NCBI GenBank assembly: GCA_937935075.1
Contig: CALGYB010000030.1
Coordinates: 1 to 64,000 of the forward strand
Direction: 5' to 3'
Source: an uncultured Roseiflexus sp.
GTDB taxonomy: Bacteria > Chloroflexota > Chloroflexia > Chloroflexales > Roseiflexaceae
DNA: 64,000 nucleotides
The stretch's first letter is position 1. Each line of letters opens with the position of its first letter. Of this stretch, positions 1-8,435 are shown piece after piece. The notes under the pieces were generated by a model. That model worked only from the letters and a program-made list of their open reading frames with translations. It was not told the origin of the DNA and ran no database searches. The position numbers and the translations under genes are program-made.

Positions 1-13
1 CAACGTTCCTGTG

Positions 14-856
14 TTACGATCCTTCCGGCATCACATCCCCGTCCTCGTCGGCGGGTCTGCTCAGGTCGATGGTGGCGGGTCCATAACGCATGCGGCGCGC
101 AAGCGCGACGATTGATTGGCCATACGTTGAGCCTGGTACTGCCCACCTGCCGTTGAGTCCCAGGATGGTCGGTGCAACGCCGCGCAGTGCGGGCGACAGT
201 GGTCGCACGGCGAGCGCTGTAGCGATCAGGGCGCGTTGCGCCTCATTCGCCTGGTCGTCGGTGAGGGCGTATGCCAGCAGACGCCCCAGGTGTGCCGGAA
301 CAGCGTGTTCTGCCCAGGTCGAGAAGCTGATGCCGCGCTCCCAGCGTTGCCGTTGCGTGTTGTACGCCCATCCGGTCGGGTCGGGCGGCGGGTCTGCGCG
401 CCACTCGCCGGTGACGCCAATGCCGGCCGGGTTACGCTGCGGGCGCAGGCTCCAGAAACTGGTCAGATGGCCGGTTTCGTGCGCCATCTGCGCCAGCGCC
501 AGGAACCAGTCCATGCCGGCCATGTCGCCGATGGAGCGGTAGGCGCCGACGATAATGCCGATGTCGAAGGCGGTGTAACTGCGGTCGGCGCGCGGGATGA
601 ACCAGTTGATCGCCATGGTCTCTGTTCCGGTAGCCGGACCAACGAGTGGCGCATCATCCAGAATCGGTGGAAGATCGCCATCACGGGGTGGCGGTAGGGG
701 AACCGGCGTGTCGGACGGCGGAGGGGACGCGGCTGGCGCCTGCACCAGTGGAAGGTAGACCTGGTATGATGAGCGTTCGTCGGCGTGACTGACGGTAATG
801 GCGGAAGCGGCGCAGGCCAGGACGGATGCTTTGAGGAACTGACGACGCGTGATCAT
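14..856 (-). CDS. Tat-exported glucosaminidase-like protein
   Basis: A 280-residue protein that starts with a twin-arginine signal (TRRQFLK at residues 3-9, then a hydrophobic stretch to about residue 25), followed by a Pro/Ser/Thr-rich spacer to about residue 75. The folded part contains MAHETGHLTSFW and NPAGIGV, the pattern of glucosaminidase-type peptidoglycan hydrolases in which the Glu of HETG would be catalytic. The inferred role is cleavage of cell-wall or glycan N-acetylglucosaminyl bonds outside the membrane. It stands alone, divergent from mgsA with 147 bases between them. The family assignment rests on that motif only, so the exact substrate is unknown. Confidence 0.6.
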   Translation of the reverse strand: MITRRQFLKASVLACAASAITVSHADERSSYQVYLPLVQAPAASPPPSDTPVPLPPPRDGDLPPILDDAPLVGPATGTETMAINWFIPRADRSYTAFDIGIIVGAYRSIGDMAGMDWFLALAQMAHETGHLTSFWSLRPQRNPAGIGVTGEWRADPPPDPTGWAYNTQRQRWERGISFSTWAEHAVPAHLGRLLAYALTDDQANEAQRALIATALAVRPLSPALRGVAPTILGLNGRWAVPGSTYGQSIVALARRMRYGPATIDLSRPADEDGDVMPEGS

Positions 857-936
857 GGTAATATCCTATTGTGTGTCGTTTCCGCCATGATCGTACTCCC
901 GACGCCGGTGTGTTTCCAGTGCTGGAGATTACAGCG

Positions 937-965
937 TTGTTGCTGCCATCTGAGCGGTGTATGAT
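937..965 (+). promoter_or_regulatory. Sigma70-type promoter of mgsA
   Basis: TTGTTG (937-942), a 17-base spacer and TATGAT (960-965), ending 38 bases before the GTG start of mgsA. Found by reading only; no transcript data. Confidence 0.55.
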
Positions 966-1003
966 ACGCATTCGATGGCTCAATATCCACTGAGGAGCGA
1001 GAG

Positions 1004-1387
1004 GTGACGACTCGGCAACCAACGCTGGCGCTGATTGCGCATGATCGCAAGAAGGATGATATGGTGTTGTTCACGCTACGGCGCCGCGATATGCTTGCCA
1101 GGTATCGCCTGGTTGCTACCGGCACAACCGGTGAACGTATCGCGCGAGCGACACGTCTAGAGGTTGAACGGATGCTGTCCGGTCCGATGGGGGGTGACGC
1201 ACAGATCGCAGCGCGGGTCGCACAGGGCGAGATTGACGGTGTCATCTTCCTGGTTGACCCGCTCTACGCTCATCCGCACGAGCCGGACATTCAGGGATTG
1301 TTGCGCGTGTGCAATCTGTACAATATTCCGCTGGCAACGAATCTGGCGACCGCCGAACTTGTCGTTGCCGGTCTCGGTGCTGTGTGA
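1004..1387 (+). CDS. mgsA: Methylglyoxal synthase
   Basis: Converts dihydroxyacetone phosphate to methylglyoxal and phosphate, a cytoplasmic bypass of lower glycolysis that relieves sugar-phosphate build-up. The 127 residues hold the family signatures: LIAHDRKKD near the N-terminus, TGTTGERI, the catalytic region GPMGGDAQ and the conserved block FLVDPLYAHPHEPDIQGLLR. It lacks the N-terminal extension of longer family members but the core is whole. The GTG start is chosen because GAGGAG lies six bases upstream at 992-997 and a good promoter lies at 937-965. It is monocistronic and faces the arsenite exporter tail to tail. Confidence 0.93.
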   Translation: MTTRQPTLALIAHDRKKDDMVLFTLRRRDMLARYRLVATGTTGERIARATRLEVERMLSGPMGGDAQIAARVAQGEIDGVIFLVDPLYAHPHEPDIQGLLRVCNLYNIPLATNLATAELVVAGLGAV

Positions 1388-1396
1388 AGTCCTTGA

Positions 1397-1562
<166 letters not shown>

Positions 1563-1564
1563 TC

Positions 1565-2722
1565 TTACGCGCCGGGATCGTTGACCGGCGGCGGGCATCC
1601 TTCTGCTGCCGCAGCGATGATGTGCGGATCGGCGGGTTTCGCCTCCGATGCGAAATAGCGACGCTGGAAAAAGAACGCGACATTGACCAGCCCGATCATC
1701 ACCGGCACTTCGACGAGCGGACCAATGACGGCGGCAAAAGCAGCGCCGGAGCTGATGCCGAAGACGGCCACCGCGACGGCGATGGCGAGCTCGAAGTTGT
1801 TGCTGGCAGCGGTAAAGGCGATAGTAGTGGTCTTTCGATAATCGGCGCCGATGCGATATCCCATCCAGAAACTGATCAGGAACATCAGCACAAAGTAGAG
1901 CAGCAGCGGAATGGCGATGCGCACGACATCGAACGGTATCTGGACAATGAGTTCTCCCTTGAGACTAAACATCACGACAATCGTGAAGAGCAGTGCGATC
2001 AGGGTCAGCGGGCTGATGCGTGGTACGAAGTGTCGTTCGTACCATTCCGCTCCCTTGATGCGCCGGAGGACGAAGCGGGTCAGAAAACCGGCAATCATCG
2101 GGATGCCCAGGTAGATAAACACACTTTCCGCAATCTGTCCGATGCTGATCTGGACGATACTGCCCTGCAACCCGAAGAGCGGCGGCAGGACGGTAATGAA
2201 CACCCAGGCATAGACGCTGTAGAACAGCACCTGAAAGACGCTGTTGAATGCGACGATTCCCGCAGCGTACTCGGTGTCGCCCTTTGCCAGTTCGTTCCAG
2301 ACGATGACCATCGCAATGCAGCGTGCCAGCCCGATCATGATCAGCCCGATCATGTACTCCGGGTAGTTGTGCAGGAACACGATCGCCAGCACGAACATCA
2401 GGACGGGTCCAATGATCCAGTTTTGCACCAGTGATAATCCCAGAATGCGGACATTGCGGAACACTTCCGGGAGTTCTTCATAGTGCACCTTGGCGAAGGG
2501 CGGGTACATCATGAGGATCAATCCGATTGCAATGGGAATGTTGGTCGTCCCCACATTAAACCGGTCGAGGAACGTTTCGATGCCGGGAATAAAATAACCG
2601 AGTGCAACCCCGACCCCCATTGCCAGAAAGATCCAGACCGTCAGAAACCGATCAAGCAGCGATAGGCGCTTTACAACCCCGCCGTGTGACGGCGCCTGCG
2701 TTGCGGTAATCGTCTGAGCCAT
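1565..2722 (-). CDS. acr3: ACR3-family arsenite efflux carrier
   Basis: A 385-residue inner-membrane protein with about ten hydrophobic helices that exports arsenite (and possibly antimonite) by proton-motive force. The ACR3 signature containing the essential cysteine, [13 protein letters not shown], and the following [14 protein letters not shown] are present. It starts 12 bases after the stop of the ArsP-like permease and so is very likely co-transcribed with it and controlled by the ArsR operator at 3936-3953. No arsC or arsA is present in the window, so this island handles As(III) directly or relies on a reductase elsewhere. Confidence 0.93.
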   Translation of the reverse strand: MAQTITATQAPSHGGVVKRLSLLDRFLTVWIFLAMGVGVALGYFIPGIETFLDRFNVGTTNIPIAIGLILMMYPPFAKVHYEELPEVFRNVRILGLSLVQNWIIGPVLMFVLAIVFLHNYPEYMIGLIMIGLARCIAMVIVWNELAKGDTEYAAGIVAFNSVFQVLFYSVYAWVFITVLPPLFGLQGSIVQISIGQIAESVFIYLGIPMIAGFLTRFVLRRIKGAEWYERHFVPRISPLTLIALLFTIVVMFSLKGELIVQIPFDVVRIAIPLLLYFVLMFLISFWMGYRIGADYRKTTTIAFTAASNNFELAIAVAVAVFGISSGAAFAAVIGPLVEVPVMIGLVNVAFFFQRRYFASEAKPADPHIIAAAAEGCPPPVNDPGA

Positions 2723-2734
2723 TCCTGCCTCCTT

Positions 2735-3826
2735 TCAGATCACCAGATTGAACACATACCCGATTGCGACAATCCCCAGCGCCACGATGCCGATAAACGT
2801 CGCAATCAGACGCGGCTTCAGCACCCGGCGCAGAATAATCATTTCGGGCAAACTCAGCGCCACCACAGCCATCATGAACGCCAGCGCTGTGCCAAGCGCC
2901 GCCCCCTTGACCATCAGCGCCTGAATAACCGGCATGATCCCGGCGGCATTGGCGTAGAGCGGCACGCCGAGCAGCACGGCTGCGGGAACCGACCACCACG
3001 CATCGCGCCCCATAATGTCCGCCATTGCCTGCTCGGGCACATAGCCGTGAATACCCGCACCAACCGCGATGCCGACGACGACATACAGCCAGACCTTTCC
3101 GACAATTTCGCGGGTGCTCTGCCACGCCGCAGCGAAGCGCTGATGCCACGTCAGTTGCTGGTGTGCGACTGCCCCGCCGCCAGATCGGATCTGCCAGACG
3201 AAATCCTCGACATAGCGCTCCATGCGCATCCGACCGATGATTACCCCCGACACAATGGCGATTGCCATCCCCGATGCCAGGTAGAGTGCGGCGATCTGCC
3301 AGCCGAATATGCCGAAGAGCATCACCAGCGCTACTTCGTTCACCATCGGTGCGGCAATCAGAAAGGAGAAGGTGACGCCAAGCGGAATGCCCGCCTCGAC
3401 AAATCCGATAAAGAGTGGTACGGCGGAACACGAGCAGAATGGCGTCAACACGCCAAGGCCGGCTGCCAGCATATTCCCGACCCCCTCGCGTTTCCCTGAC
3501 AGCATTGCGCGGGTGCGTTCCGGGCTGAAGAATGAGCGGATGGTGGAAATGATAAAGATCATGCCGCTGAGCAGCAGCAGGATCTTCGGCACATCATAGA
3601 GGAAGAAGGCAACAGCTTCTCCCAGATGTGATCCGGCTTGCAGCCCAATGACCTCATATGTCAACCAGTCTGCCAGTCGCTGAATGCTGGTATATGCGAC
3701 GCTCCACAGCGCGGCTGCGCCGGCCACAAGCAGCCATGCGCGGCGGTTGGCGTTGTTCGCCTGTTCTGCCGAAGAAGAGATTGCCTGTGCCATAAATGAC
3801 GACCCTTCGTTATGAGTCCGCTGCAC
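2735..3826 (-). CDS. ArsP-like permease (PF03773 family)
   Basis: A 363-residue polytopic protein with about eight to nine membrane helices. It carries the family landmark TPFCSCSAVPLFIGF followed by APMVNEVAL; the paired cysteines are thought to bind metal or organoarsenical cargo. Members export trivalent organoarsenicals (ArsP) or other soft metals, and some are linked to mini-thioredoxins as here. It is the first gene of a two-gene unit with acr3, with a 100-base leader to the operator and minus-10 element near 3932-3953. Substrate is inferred only from its arsR and acr3 neighbours. Confidence 0.82.
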   Translation of the reverse strand: MQRTHNEGSSFMAQAISSSAEQANNANRRAWLLVAGAAALWSVAYTSIQRLADWLTYEVIGLQAGSHLGEAVAFFLYDVPKILLLLSGMIFIISTIRSFFSPERTRAMLSGKREGVGNMLAAGLGVLTPFCSCSAVPLFIGFVEAGIPLGVTFSFLIAAPMVNEVALVMLFGIFGWQIAALYLASGMAIAIVSGVIIGRMRMERYVEDFVWQIRSGGGAVAHQQLTWHQRFAAAWQSTREIVGKVWLYVVVGIAVGAGIHGYVPEQAMADIMGRDAWWSVPAAVLLGVPLYANAAGIMPVIQALMVKGAALGTALAFMMAVVALSLPEMIILRRVLKPRLIATFIGIVALGIVAIGYVFNLVI

Positions 3827-3834
3827 AAAGGCTT

Positions 3835-3914
3835 AACCACAAAGGACGCGAAGCGCACGAAGGTGAATAAAATGAAGCGCATTTCCTTTGTGTCCCTTTG
3901 TGACCTTCGTGGTT
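3835..3914. repeat. Imperfect inverted repeat in the permease leader
   Basis: AACCAC (3835-3840) pairs with GTGGTT (3909-3914), and the flanking AAAGG/CCTTT runs extend an imperfect stem. It lies in the untranslated leader of the permease gene, downstream of the operator. It could be a repeat relic or an RNA structure; a function is not shown. Confidence 0.45.
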
Positions 3915-3931
3915 GCTTTTTGCAGTGAAGT

Positions 3932-3953
3932 CTTATATGCAAGAATCTGCATA
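3932..3953 (-). promoter_or_regulatory. ArsR operator and minus-10 of the permease-acr3 unit
   Basis: Inverted repeat TATGCAAGAATCTGCATA at 3936-3953 (half sites TATGCA and TGCATA, six-base gap). A reverse-strand minus-10 TATAAG lies at 3932-3937, overlapping the operator by two bases. The same operator, with the same two-base overlap of the minus-10, occurs in front of arsR at 4839-4856. No good minus-35 is seen here. Confidence 0.72.
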
Positions 3954-4135
3954 CACTGGAGCAAAAAATACGCTCTGCCATGCGCGACCTTATGCCAGGA
4001 CGACCCTGTACCAGGCACAACCTTGTGCGGGGAGGCGCGTATGCGTTATGTCTGTGCTTCAATCAGCGGAGAATCGGCGCAGTACGCCAATCCTTTGGCA
4101 GCGCCATGACGCTGCCCCCGATACACCCGTCATGT
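3954..4135. other. Rest of the 309-base gap between permease and mini-thioredoxin genes
   Basis: The gap 3827-4135 holds the permease leader, the inverted repeat and the operator listed separately. In 3954-4135 no credible gene or RNA was seen. Confidence 0.5.
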
Positions 4136-4375
4136 TCATCCCTGCGCCAACCACCCGGCGATCTCAGACTCGCTGGGAATTCGACCGGCGGAGACCAGCG
4201 TGTCGTTGATCACCAGCCCCGGGGTTTGCATGATGTTCCAGCGCATCATCTGCGCGTAGTCGGTGACCTTTTCGATAGCGGCGTCGATGTTGCGTTCTGC
4301 GATGACCCTGGCAACAACTGATTCCAGCCGTTTGCAGTTTGCACAACCCGATCCGAGAATCTTGACAGAAACCAT
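4136..4375 (-). CDS. Small thioredoxin-fold protein, redox-active disulfide type
   Basis: A 79-residue protein starting MVSVKILGSGCANCKRLE, with a CANC redox pair at residues 11-14 and a cis-proline context TPGLVIND typical of the thioredoxin fold. Such mini-thioredoxins recur beside ArsP-like permeases and ArsR regulators and may hand metal or reducing power to the permease; that role is inference. It lies 30 bases after arsR in the same direction and is probably expressed from the arsR promoter. A GAGGA-type ribosome site lies just upstream of the ATG. Confidence 0.85.
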   Translation of the reverse strand: MVSVKILGSGCANCKRLESVVARVIAERNIDAAIEKVTDYAQMMRWNIMQTPGLVINDTLVSAGRIPSESEIAGWLAQG

Positions 4376-4405
4376 TCGTGTTCCTCCTGAGGATAGTTCA
4401 GCGTG

Positions 4406-4804
4406 TCAGCGCCTGAATCGGTGCACTTTCGAGCGCGAGCAAGCGGACGCTGCGTCCTCCTCCGCAGAAGTGCGGGCGCCTGAGTCGGTATCCCTCTCTG
4501 TGACCCCTTGCGCGCATGCTTCTCCCAACGCAGGAAAGGGGGCGCTGCCGGTCATGGCGTGCGCCAGATCGATCAAATCCAGCACTTCGGGCTTGGCGAT
4601 ACGGTAAAAGATGTTCAACCCGCAGCGCCGATCGGCAATGATGCCTGCTTTGCGCAGTACTGCCAGTTGCTGCGAGATGTACGCCTGCCGCATATTCAAC
4701 CGCTCTTCGATCTGACAGACGCACTGCTCTCCCTCGCGCAGCGCCTCCAGTAGCGCAATCCGCAATGGATGCATCAATGCTTTGAAGATCCGGGCCTCGC
4801 TCAT
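4406..4804 (-). CDS. arsR: ArsR-family winged-helix repressor
   Basis: A metalloid- or metal-responsive repressor. The winged helix runs from about residue 5 to 85 of the 132-residue form (MSEARIFKALMHPLR, then the recognition region MRQAYISQQLAVLRKAGI). The pair of cysteines in EQCVCQIEE sits in the helix where ArsI/III inducer thiols are common, and further cysteines lie near the C-terminus. A longer reading from 4855 is rejected because that ATG lies inside the operator and upstream of the predicted start of transcription; an alternative ATG at 4828 would be leaderless. The minus-10/operator arrangement implies autoregulation and control of the permease-acr3 unit. Confidence 0.9.
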   Translation of the reverse strand: MSEARIFKALMHPLRIALLEALREGEQCVCQIEERLNMRQAYISQQLAVLRKAGIIADRRCGLNIFYRIAKPEVLDLIDLAHAMTGSAPFPALGEACAQGVTERDTDSGARTSAEEDAASACSRSKVHRFRR

Positions 4805-4834
4805 GAACGTTGTCTCATAAATCCGCATAGGCAC

Positions 4835-4863
4835 AGTATATGCAAGATTTTGCATAGAAACAA
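4835..4863 (-). promoter_or_regulatory. arsR promoter with embedded operator
   Basis: Read on the minus strand: TTGTTT (4863-4858), a 17-base spacer, TATACT (4840-4835). The spacer is almost filled by the inverted repeat TATGCAAGATTTTGCATA (4839-4856), the same half sites as at 3936-3953. Bound ArsR would block polymerase directly. Confidence 0.75.
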
Positions 4864-5190
4864 GTAACAGGTGTTAACGTTCTATTGCGGTTTGGCTATT
4901 TTCTTGAGTGGACGACGGTATGCCATCTTCCCGCGTAGCCCCTGATCCTGTGCATGTGGCAGCCCCACCGGGGCTTGACTGACCTGAGCAAGGGCTTACG
5001 AACATTGGCAAAAAATCCGGCATTCGCGCTGCGCCCGGCGGCTGAAGCCGCAGGCTATGGTTGCGAAGCCTGCCTTCACAGGCTCTGCCGGATTCTTGAT
5101 GTAGCCCGCAGCGGCAGGATGCCGTCTGACCATATCATGACCGGACCCCATGTTCAGGCGACAGCCTCGTCGTCCCTCATCGAGGCGACA
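4864..5190. repeat. Intergenic repeat DNA between arsR and the cyclase gene
   Basis: No gene seen. Around 4965-4980 is a short hairpin GCCCCACCGGGGC, and 5020-5100 holds a segment (GCATTCGCGCTGCGCCCGG, then GGCTGAAGCCGCAGGC) that recurs at about 13550-13605 and, in the other direction, at 46360-46425. It is a member of the dispersed repeat family of CCCGC/GCGGG-type hairpins noted elsewhere. Confidence 0.6.
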
Positions 5191-5193
5191 TAG

Positions 5194-5222
5194 TTGCAGA
5201 TCGCTATAGGCGGATATACAAT
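5194..5222 (+). promoter_or_regulatory. Sigma70-type promoter of the cyclase gene
   Basis: TTGCAG (5194-5199), 17-base spacer, TACAAT (5217-5222), 49 bases before the ATG at 5272. Reading only. Confidence 0.55.
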
Positions 5223-5271
5223 AGCCCAGGAAGAATAGTTGTCCGTATAAGGTTCCTCAACGTACCGTAGC

Positions 5272-8187
5272 ATGATCGAACTGGCACACATCCTTGCTGT
5301 TGATGACGATGCCAGCGTGCGACGCATGCTGCAGATTCTGTTGACGAACGCCGGTTATCGCGTGTCTCTTGCGAGTACCGGCGAGGAAGCTCTGGCATAT
5401 CTGGAACTGGTCACACCCGATCTGGTGCTGATGGATGTGTCCCTGCCGGGACTGAGCGGCCGACAGGTCATGGAGCGGATCAAATCCGATCCGGAGCGCC
5501 CCTTCATTCCTGTCATCCTGATTACCGGTCATGGTGACCAGGAGTCGAAAGTGGCGGCGCTCGACGCCGGCGCCGACGACTTCCTGGTCAAGCCTGTCGA
5601 TCTGACCGAACTGCTGGCGCGGGTGCGCGCAATGCTACGGTTGCAACGCAGTCAGCGTTCGTTGCGCGCTGAGCAGCGGAAAACCGAGTTATTGCTTCAT
5701 CTGACGCGTGAACTTGGGACGACGCTCGATCTTGATCGGTTGCTGACTCAGTTCCTCAACCGGCTTGCCGATGCCGTCGGTGCGGTGCGTGCCAGCATTC
5801 TCGTGCTTACCGGCGATCAGCCGCGCTTCTTTTCCAATACGCGCAATCGACCAACCATTCCCCTGACCGACATTTTGGGGCAGGGTGTGGCCGGATGGGT
5901 GCTGCACGAACGCAAGCCGTTAATTATCCATGATACGCGCGAGGACTCGCGCTGGATTGCGGTGAATGCCCAGCAACGCGCGGTGCGGAGCGTCGCCGCT
6001 GTGCCGCTGGTGCGCGAAGGACGCGCCCTCGCTGCGATTACGCTGGTGCATCACACACCCGGCTACTTCACCCATGACCATCTGGAGTTGCTCAATGCCG
6101 TGGCAGCACAGAGCGCGATTGCGCTCGAAAACGCGGAATTGTTCCATCTGACGCGCACACAGCGTGACCTGCTCGAACGTCGCGCCGAGGAGCTGCAACG
6201 TATCAATCAGATCAGCCGTCACCTGACGGAATTGATGAGTCCCGATCAACTCCTTCGTCTGGTGGTGCATCTGATTCATCATACCTTCGGCTATCCGCTG
6301 GTCGTCGTCGCCTTGCGCGACGATGAACGCCTGGTATTGAGCGCCGCTGCGGGCAGTACGATTATTGAACAGGCCGTTGGGTATGCGATCCTGCCCGATG
6401 CCAGCGCTACCGGACGGGCGATTACTCAGCGTGAGCCGTATCACGTCGCTGATTTTCTTCAGGCCGACTGCTACCCGCTGGCGGGGGTGGAGCGCAGTGT
6501 GCGTTCGGAACTGGCAGTTCCCATCCAGACGGCGCGCCAGGTGTTTGGTGCGCTCTCGGTGATGGCGTACATTCCCAATGCGTTTGGCGATGCCGATGTG
6601 CGTCTGCTTTCGACGCTGGCAAGTCAACTGGGCATTGCGCTCGATAACGCGCGCCTGTTCAATATGGAACAGCGCCGCGTGCGTCAACTCGGCATGGTGA
6701 ATACTCTGTCGATTGCGATGACGGCGCGCCTGGATGCAGCCGAAAATCTGACCATTGCCACGCATACGATCGCGTCGATTTTTGAAGTTACGGCGTGCGG
6801 CATTGTATTGACCAATCCTCGCGTCCAGCACATGCGGCACGCTGTGTTTGCAACGGATGCTGCGCGTGACCGTCTGCCCTGGCGATTCCTTGCTGAAACG
6901 GTCGTCCTCTCCGGTCCGCAGGTGGTGTCGGCAGACGATGGGTTACTGGCGCCGCACGCTGCTGATCTTGCTGCGACGGGAGTGATGGCGTTGGCGCTGG
7001 CGCCGTTGCTGACGGGCGGTAAGCAGATTGGTCTGATCGTCCTTGATATCAGTGGTCACGAACGACAGTTTCAGTCAACCGATCTGACGCTGCTCGAAAC
7101 CGTCGCCAGTTTGCTGGCGCAGGTCATCGAAAACGCCTGCCTGTACCGCGAGGTGGAAGACGAACGTTCGACCCTGGGCGCAGTGCTGCGCAGCGCTGCC
7201 GATCCGATCCTGCTCATCGATCCGCAGAGTCGTCTGGTGCTGGCGAACCCTGCCGCCGAACAGCGTCTGCACCTCACCGGGGCGATTGGCCGGTTGGTTG
7301 ACGATGCGGTTGGTAACCGCGACTTGCTGTGCGCCTTGAAGTCTCCCTCCTCGAATGGTCAACCGGTGATGGAAGTCACCCTCGCCGACGGCGCGACGTT
7401 CAATGTCAGCGTTGCACCGGTGCGTGGCGCCGACGATGCTTCCATCGGGCGGGTGGCGGTGATGCAGGATATTACTGCGATCAAAGAACTTGAGCGTGCG
7501 GAGCAGGAACGCCTGCGCGCCACGTTCCGGCGCTATGTGTCGCCACAGGTGGTCGAAGAGGTCATGGCGGGCGGCGGCGAGTTCGGCGCGCCGCAGGAGT
7601 GCGACATCGTCGTGCTGTTTGCCGATATTCGCGGTTATACGTCGCTTGCCGAAGGTCTGGCGCCACAGGTGCTCGTGGATCAGATCCTCAATCGGTATTT
7701 CACGGCTATGACCGAGGCGCTCTACCGACATGGCGGAACAGTCGATAAGTTTCTGGGAGATGGGTTGATCGGCGTGTTCGGCGTGCCGATTGCGCGCGAC
7801 GACGACGTGCCTCGCTCGCTGCACGCGGCGGTCGATCTGCAACTGGCGTTCGCCGATCTCCGCACTATCTGGCGTCGCGATCTCGGTCTCGACCTTGGCA
7901 TGGGAGTGGGAGTCGCCTATGGACCGGCGCTTGTCGGCAATATCGGGTCGCCACAACGCCTTGATTACACCGTGATCGGCGATGTCGTCAATACGGCCAA
8001 CCGTCTGAGCGGGCTGGCGCGCGCCGATCAGATTATTGTGTCGCATCGCCTGGTCGATGCGCTGCCGCCAGGGTATGACCTTCCCTGGCAGGTGCGCCTG
8101 ATCGGTCCGGTCATGCTCAAGGGCAAGCACGAACCGCATATGGCGTATGAGATTGTGTACCAGGTCGCGGTATCCAGCGATGCCTGA
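5272..8187 (+). CDS. Receiver-GAF-GAF-GAF-PAS-adenylate cyclase
   Basis: A 971-residue soluble signal protein predicted to make cAMP from ATP. Domains: receiver at about 5-120 (acidic cluster DDD 11-13, phospho-acceptor Asp55 in LVLMDVSLPG, Thr85, Lys107); three GAF modules between about 145 and 630; a PAS module at about 640-750; a class III nucleotide cyclase domain at about 775-955. The cyclase has both metal aspartates (FADIRGYTSL and KFLGDGLIGVFG), the Lys of DKFLGDG and the Thr of LDYTVIGD, which favour adenine over guanine, and NTANRL. No membrane segment. Input is thus a phosphorelay plus ligands or redox signals. No histidine kinase lies next to it, so its partner is probably elsewhere, perhaps one of the kinases at 17.8 or 30.3 kb. 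Confidence 0.9.
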   Translation: MIELAHILAVDDDASVRRMLQILLTNAGYRVSLASTGEEALAYLELVTPDLVLMDVSLPGLSGRQVMERIKSDPERPFIPVILITGHGDQESKVAALDAGADDFLVKPVDLTELLARVRAMLRLQRSQRSLRAEQRKTELLLHLTRELGTTLDLDRLLTQFLNRLADAVGAVRASILVLTGDQPRFFSNTRNRPTIPLTDILGQGVAGWVLHERKPLIIHDTREDSRWIAVNAQQRAVRSVAAVPLVREGRALAAITLVHHTPGYFTHDHLELLNAVAAQSAIALENAELFHLTRTQRDLLERRAEELQRINQISRHLTELMSPDQLLRLVVHLIHHTFGYPLVVVALRDDERLVLSAAAGSTIIEQAVGYAILPDASATGRAITQREPYHVADFLQADCYPLAGVERSVRSELAVPIQTARQVFGALSVMAYIPNAFGDADVRLLSTLASQLGIALDNARLFNMEQRRVRQLGMVNTLSIAMTARLDAAENLTIATHTIASIFEVTACGIVLTNPRVQHMRHAVFATDAARDRLPWRFLAETVVLSGPQVVSADDGLLAPHAADLAATGVMALALAPLLTGGKQIGLIVLDISGHERQFQSTDLTLLETVASLLAQVIENACLYREVEDERSTLGAVLRSAADPILLIDPQSRLVLANPAAEQRLHLTGAIGRLVDDAVGNRDLLCALKSPSSNGQPVMEVTLADGATFNVSVAPVRGADDASIGRVAVMQDITAIKELERAEQERLRATFRRYVSPQVVEEVMAGGGEFGAPQECDIVVLFADIRGYTSLAEGLAPQVLVDQILNRYFTAMTEALYRHGGTVDKFLGDGLIGVFGVPIARDDDVPRSLHAAVDLQLAFADLRTIWRRDLGLDLGMGVGVAYGPALVGNIGSPQRLDYTVIGDVVNTANRLSGLARADQIIVSHRLVDALPPGYDLPWQVRLIGPVMLKGKHEPHMAYEIVYQVAVSSDA

Positions 8188-8435
8188 GCCGTCTTGAATT
8201 GCACGCTGACGCATGTCATCTGCGGATGGCCGGGTTTTTGCTCCTCATCGCCACAATCACTGCTCTCGCACAGATCGACCGTCTCCGCAGTCGTCTGTGT
8301 GTTTGCCTGTTTGGATGAAAGTCACGTTTTGCCTCCTTGCTGGGGCAAGTCTGGCGCAATGCGACGCTTTTGGCGTCGTGCATTGCATAGTGTGGCGTCT
8401 TCAGCAGGACCATCGACAGAGAAAGGAGCCTCCGT

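Noticed and set aside
1622-2434. 270-residue open frame antisense to acr3
   Set aside because: Shadow of the real gene: no ribosome site, composition dominated by Asp/Glu/His/Gln, and acr3 has strong family signatures.
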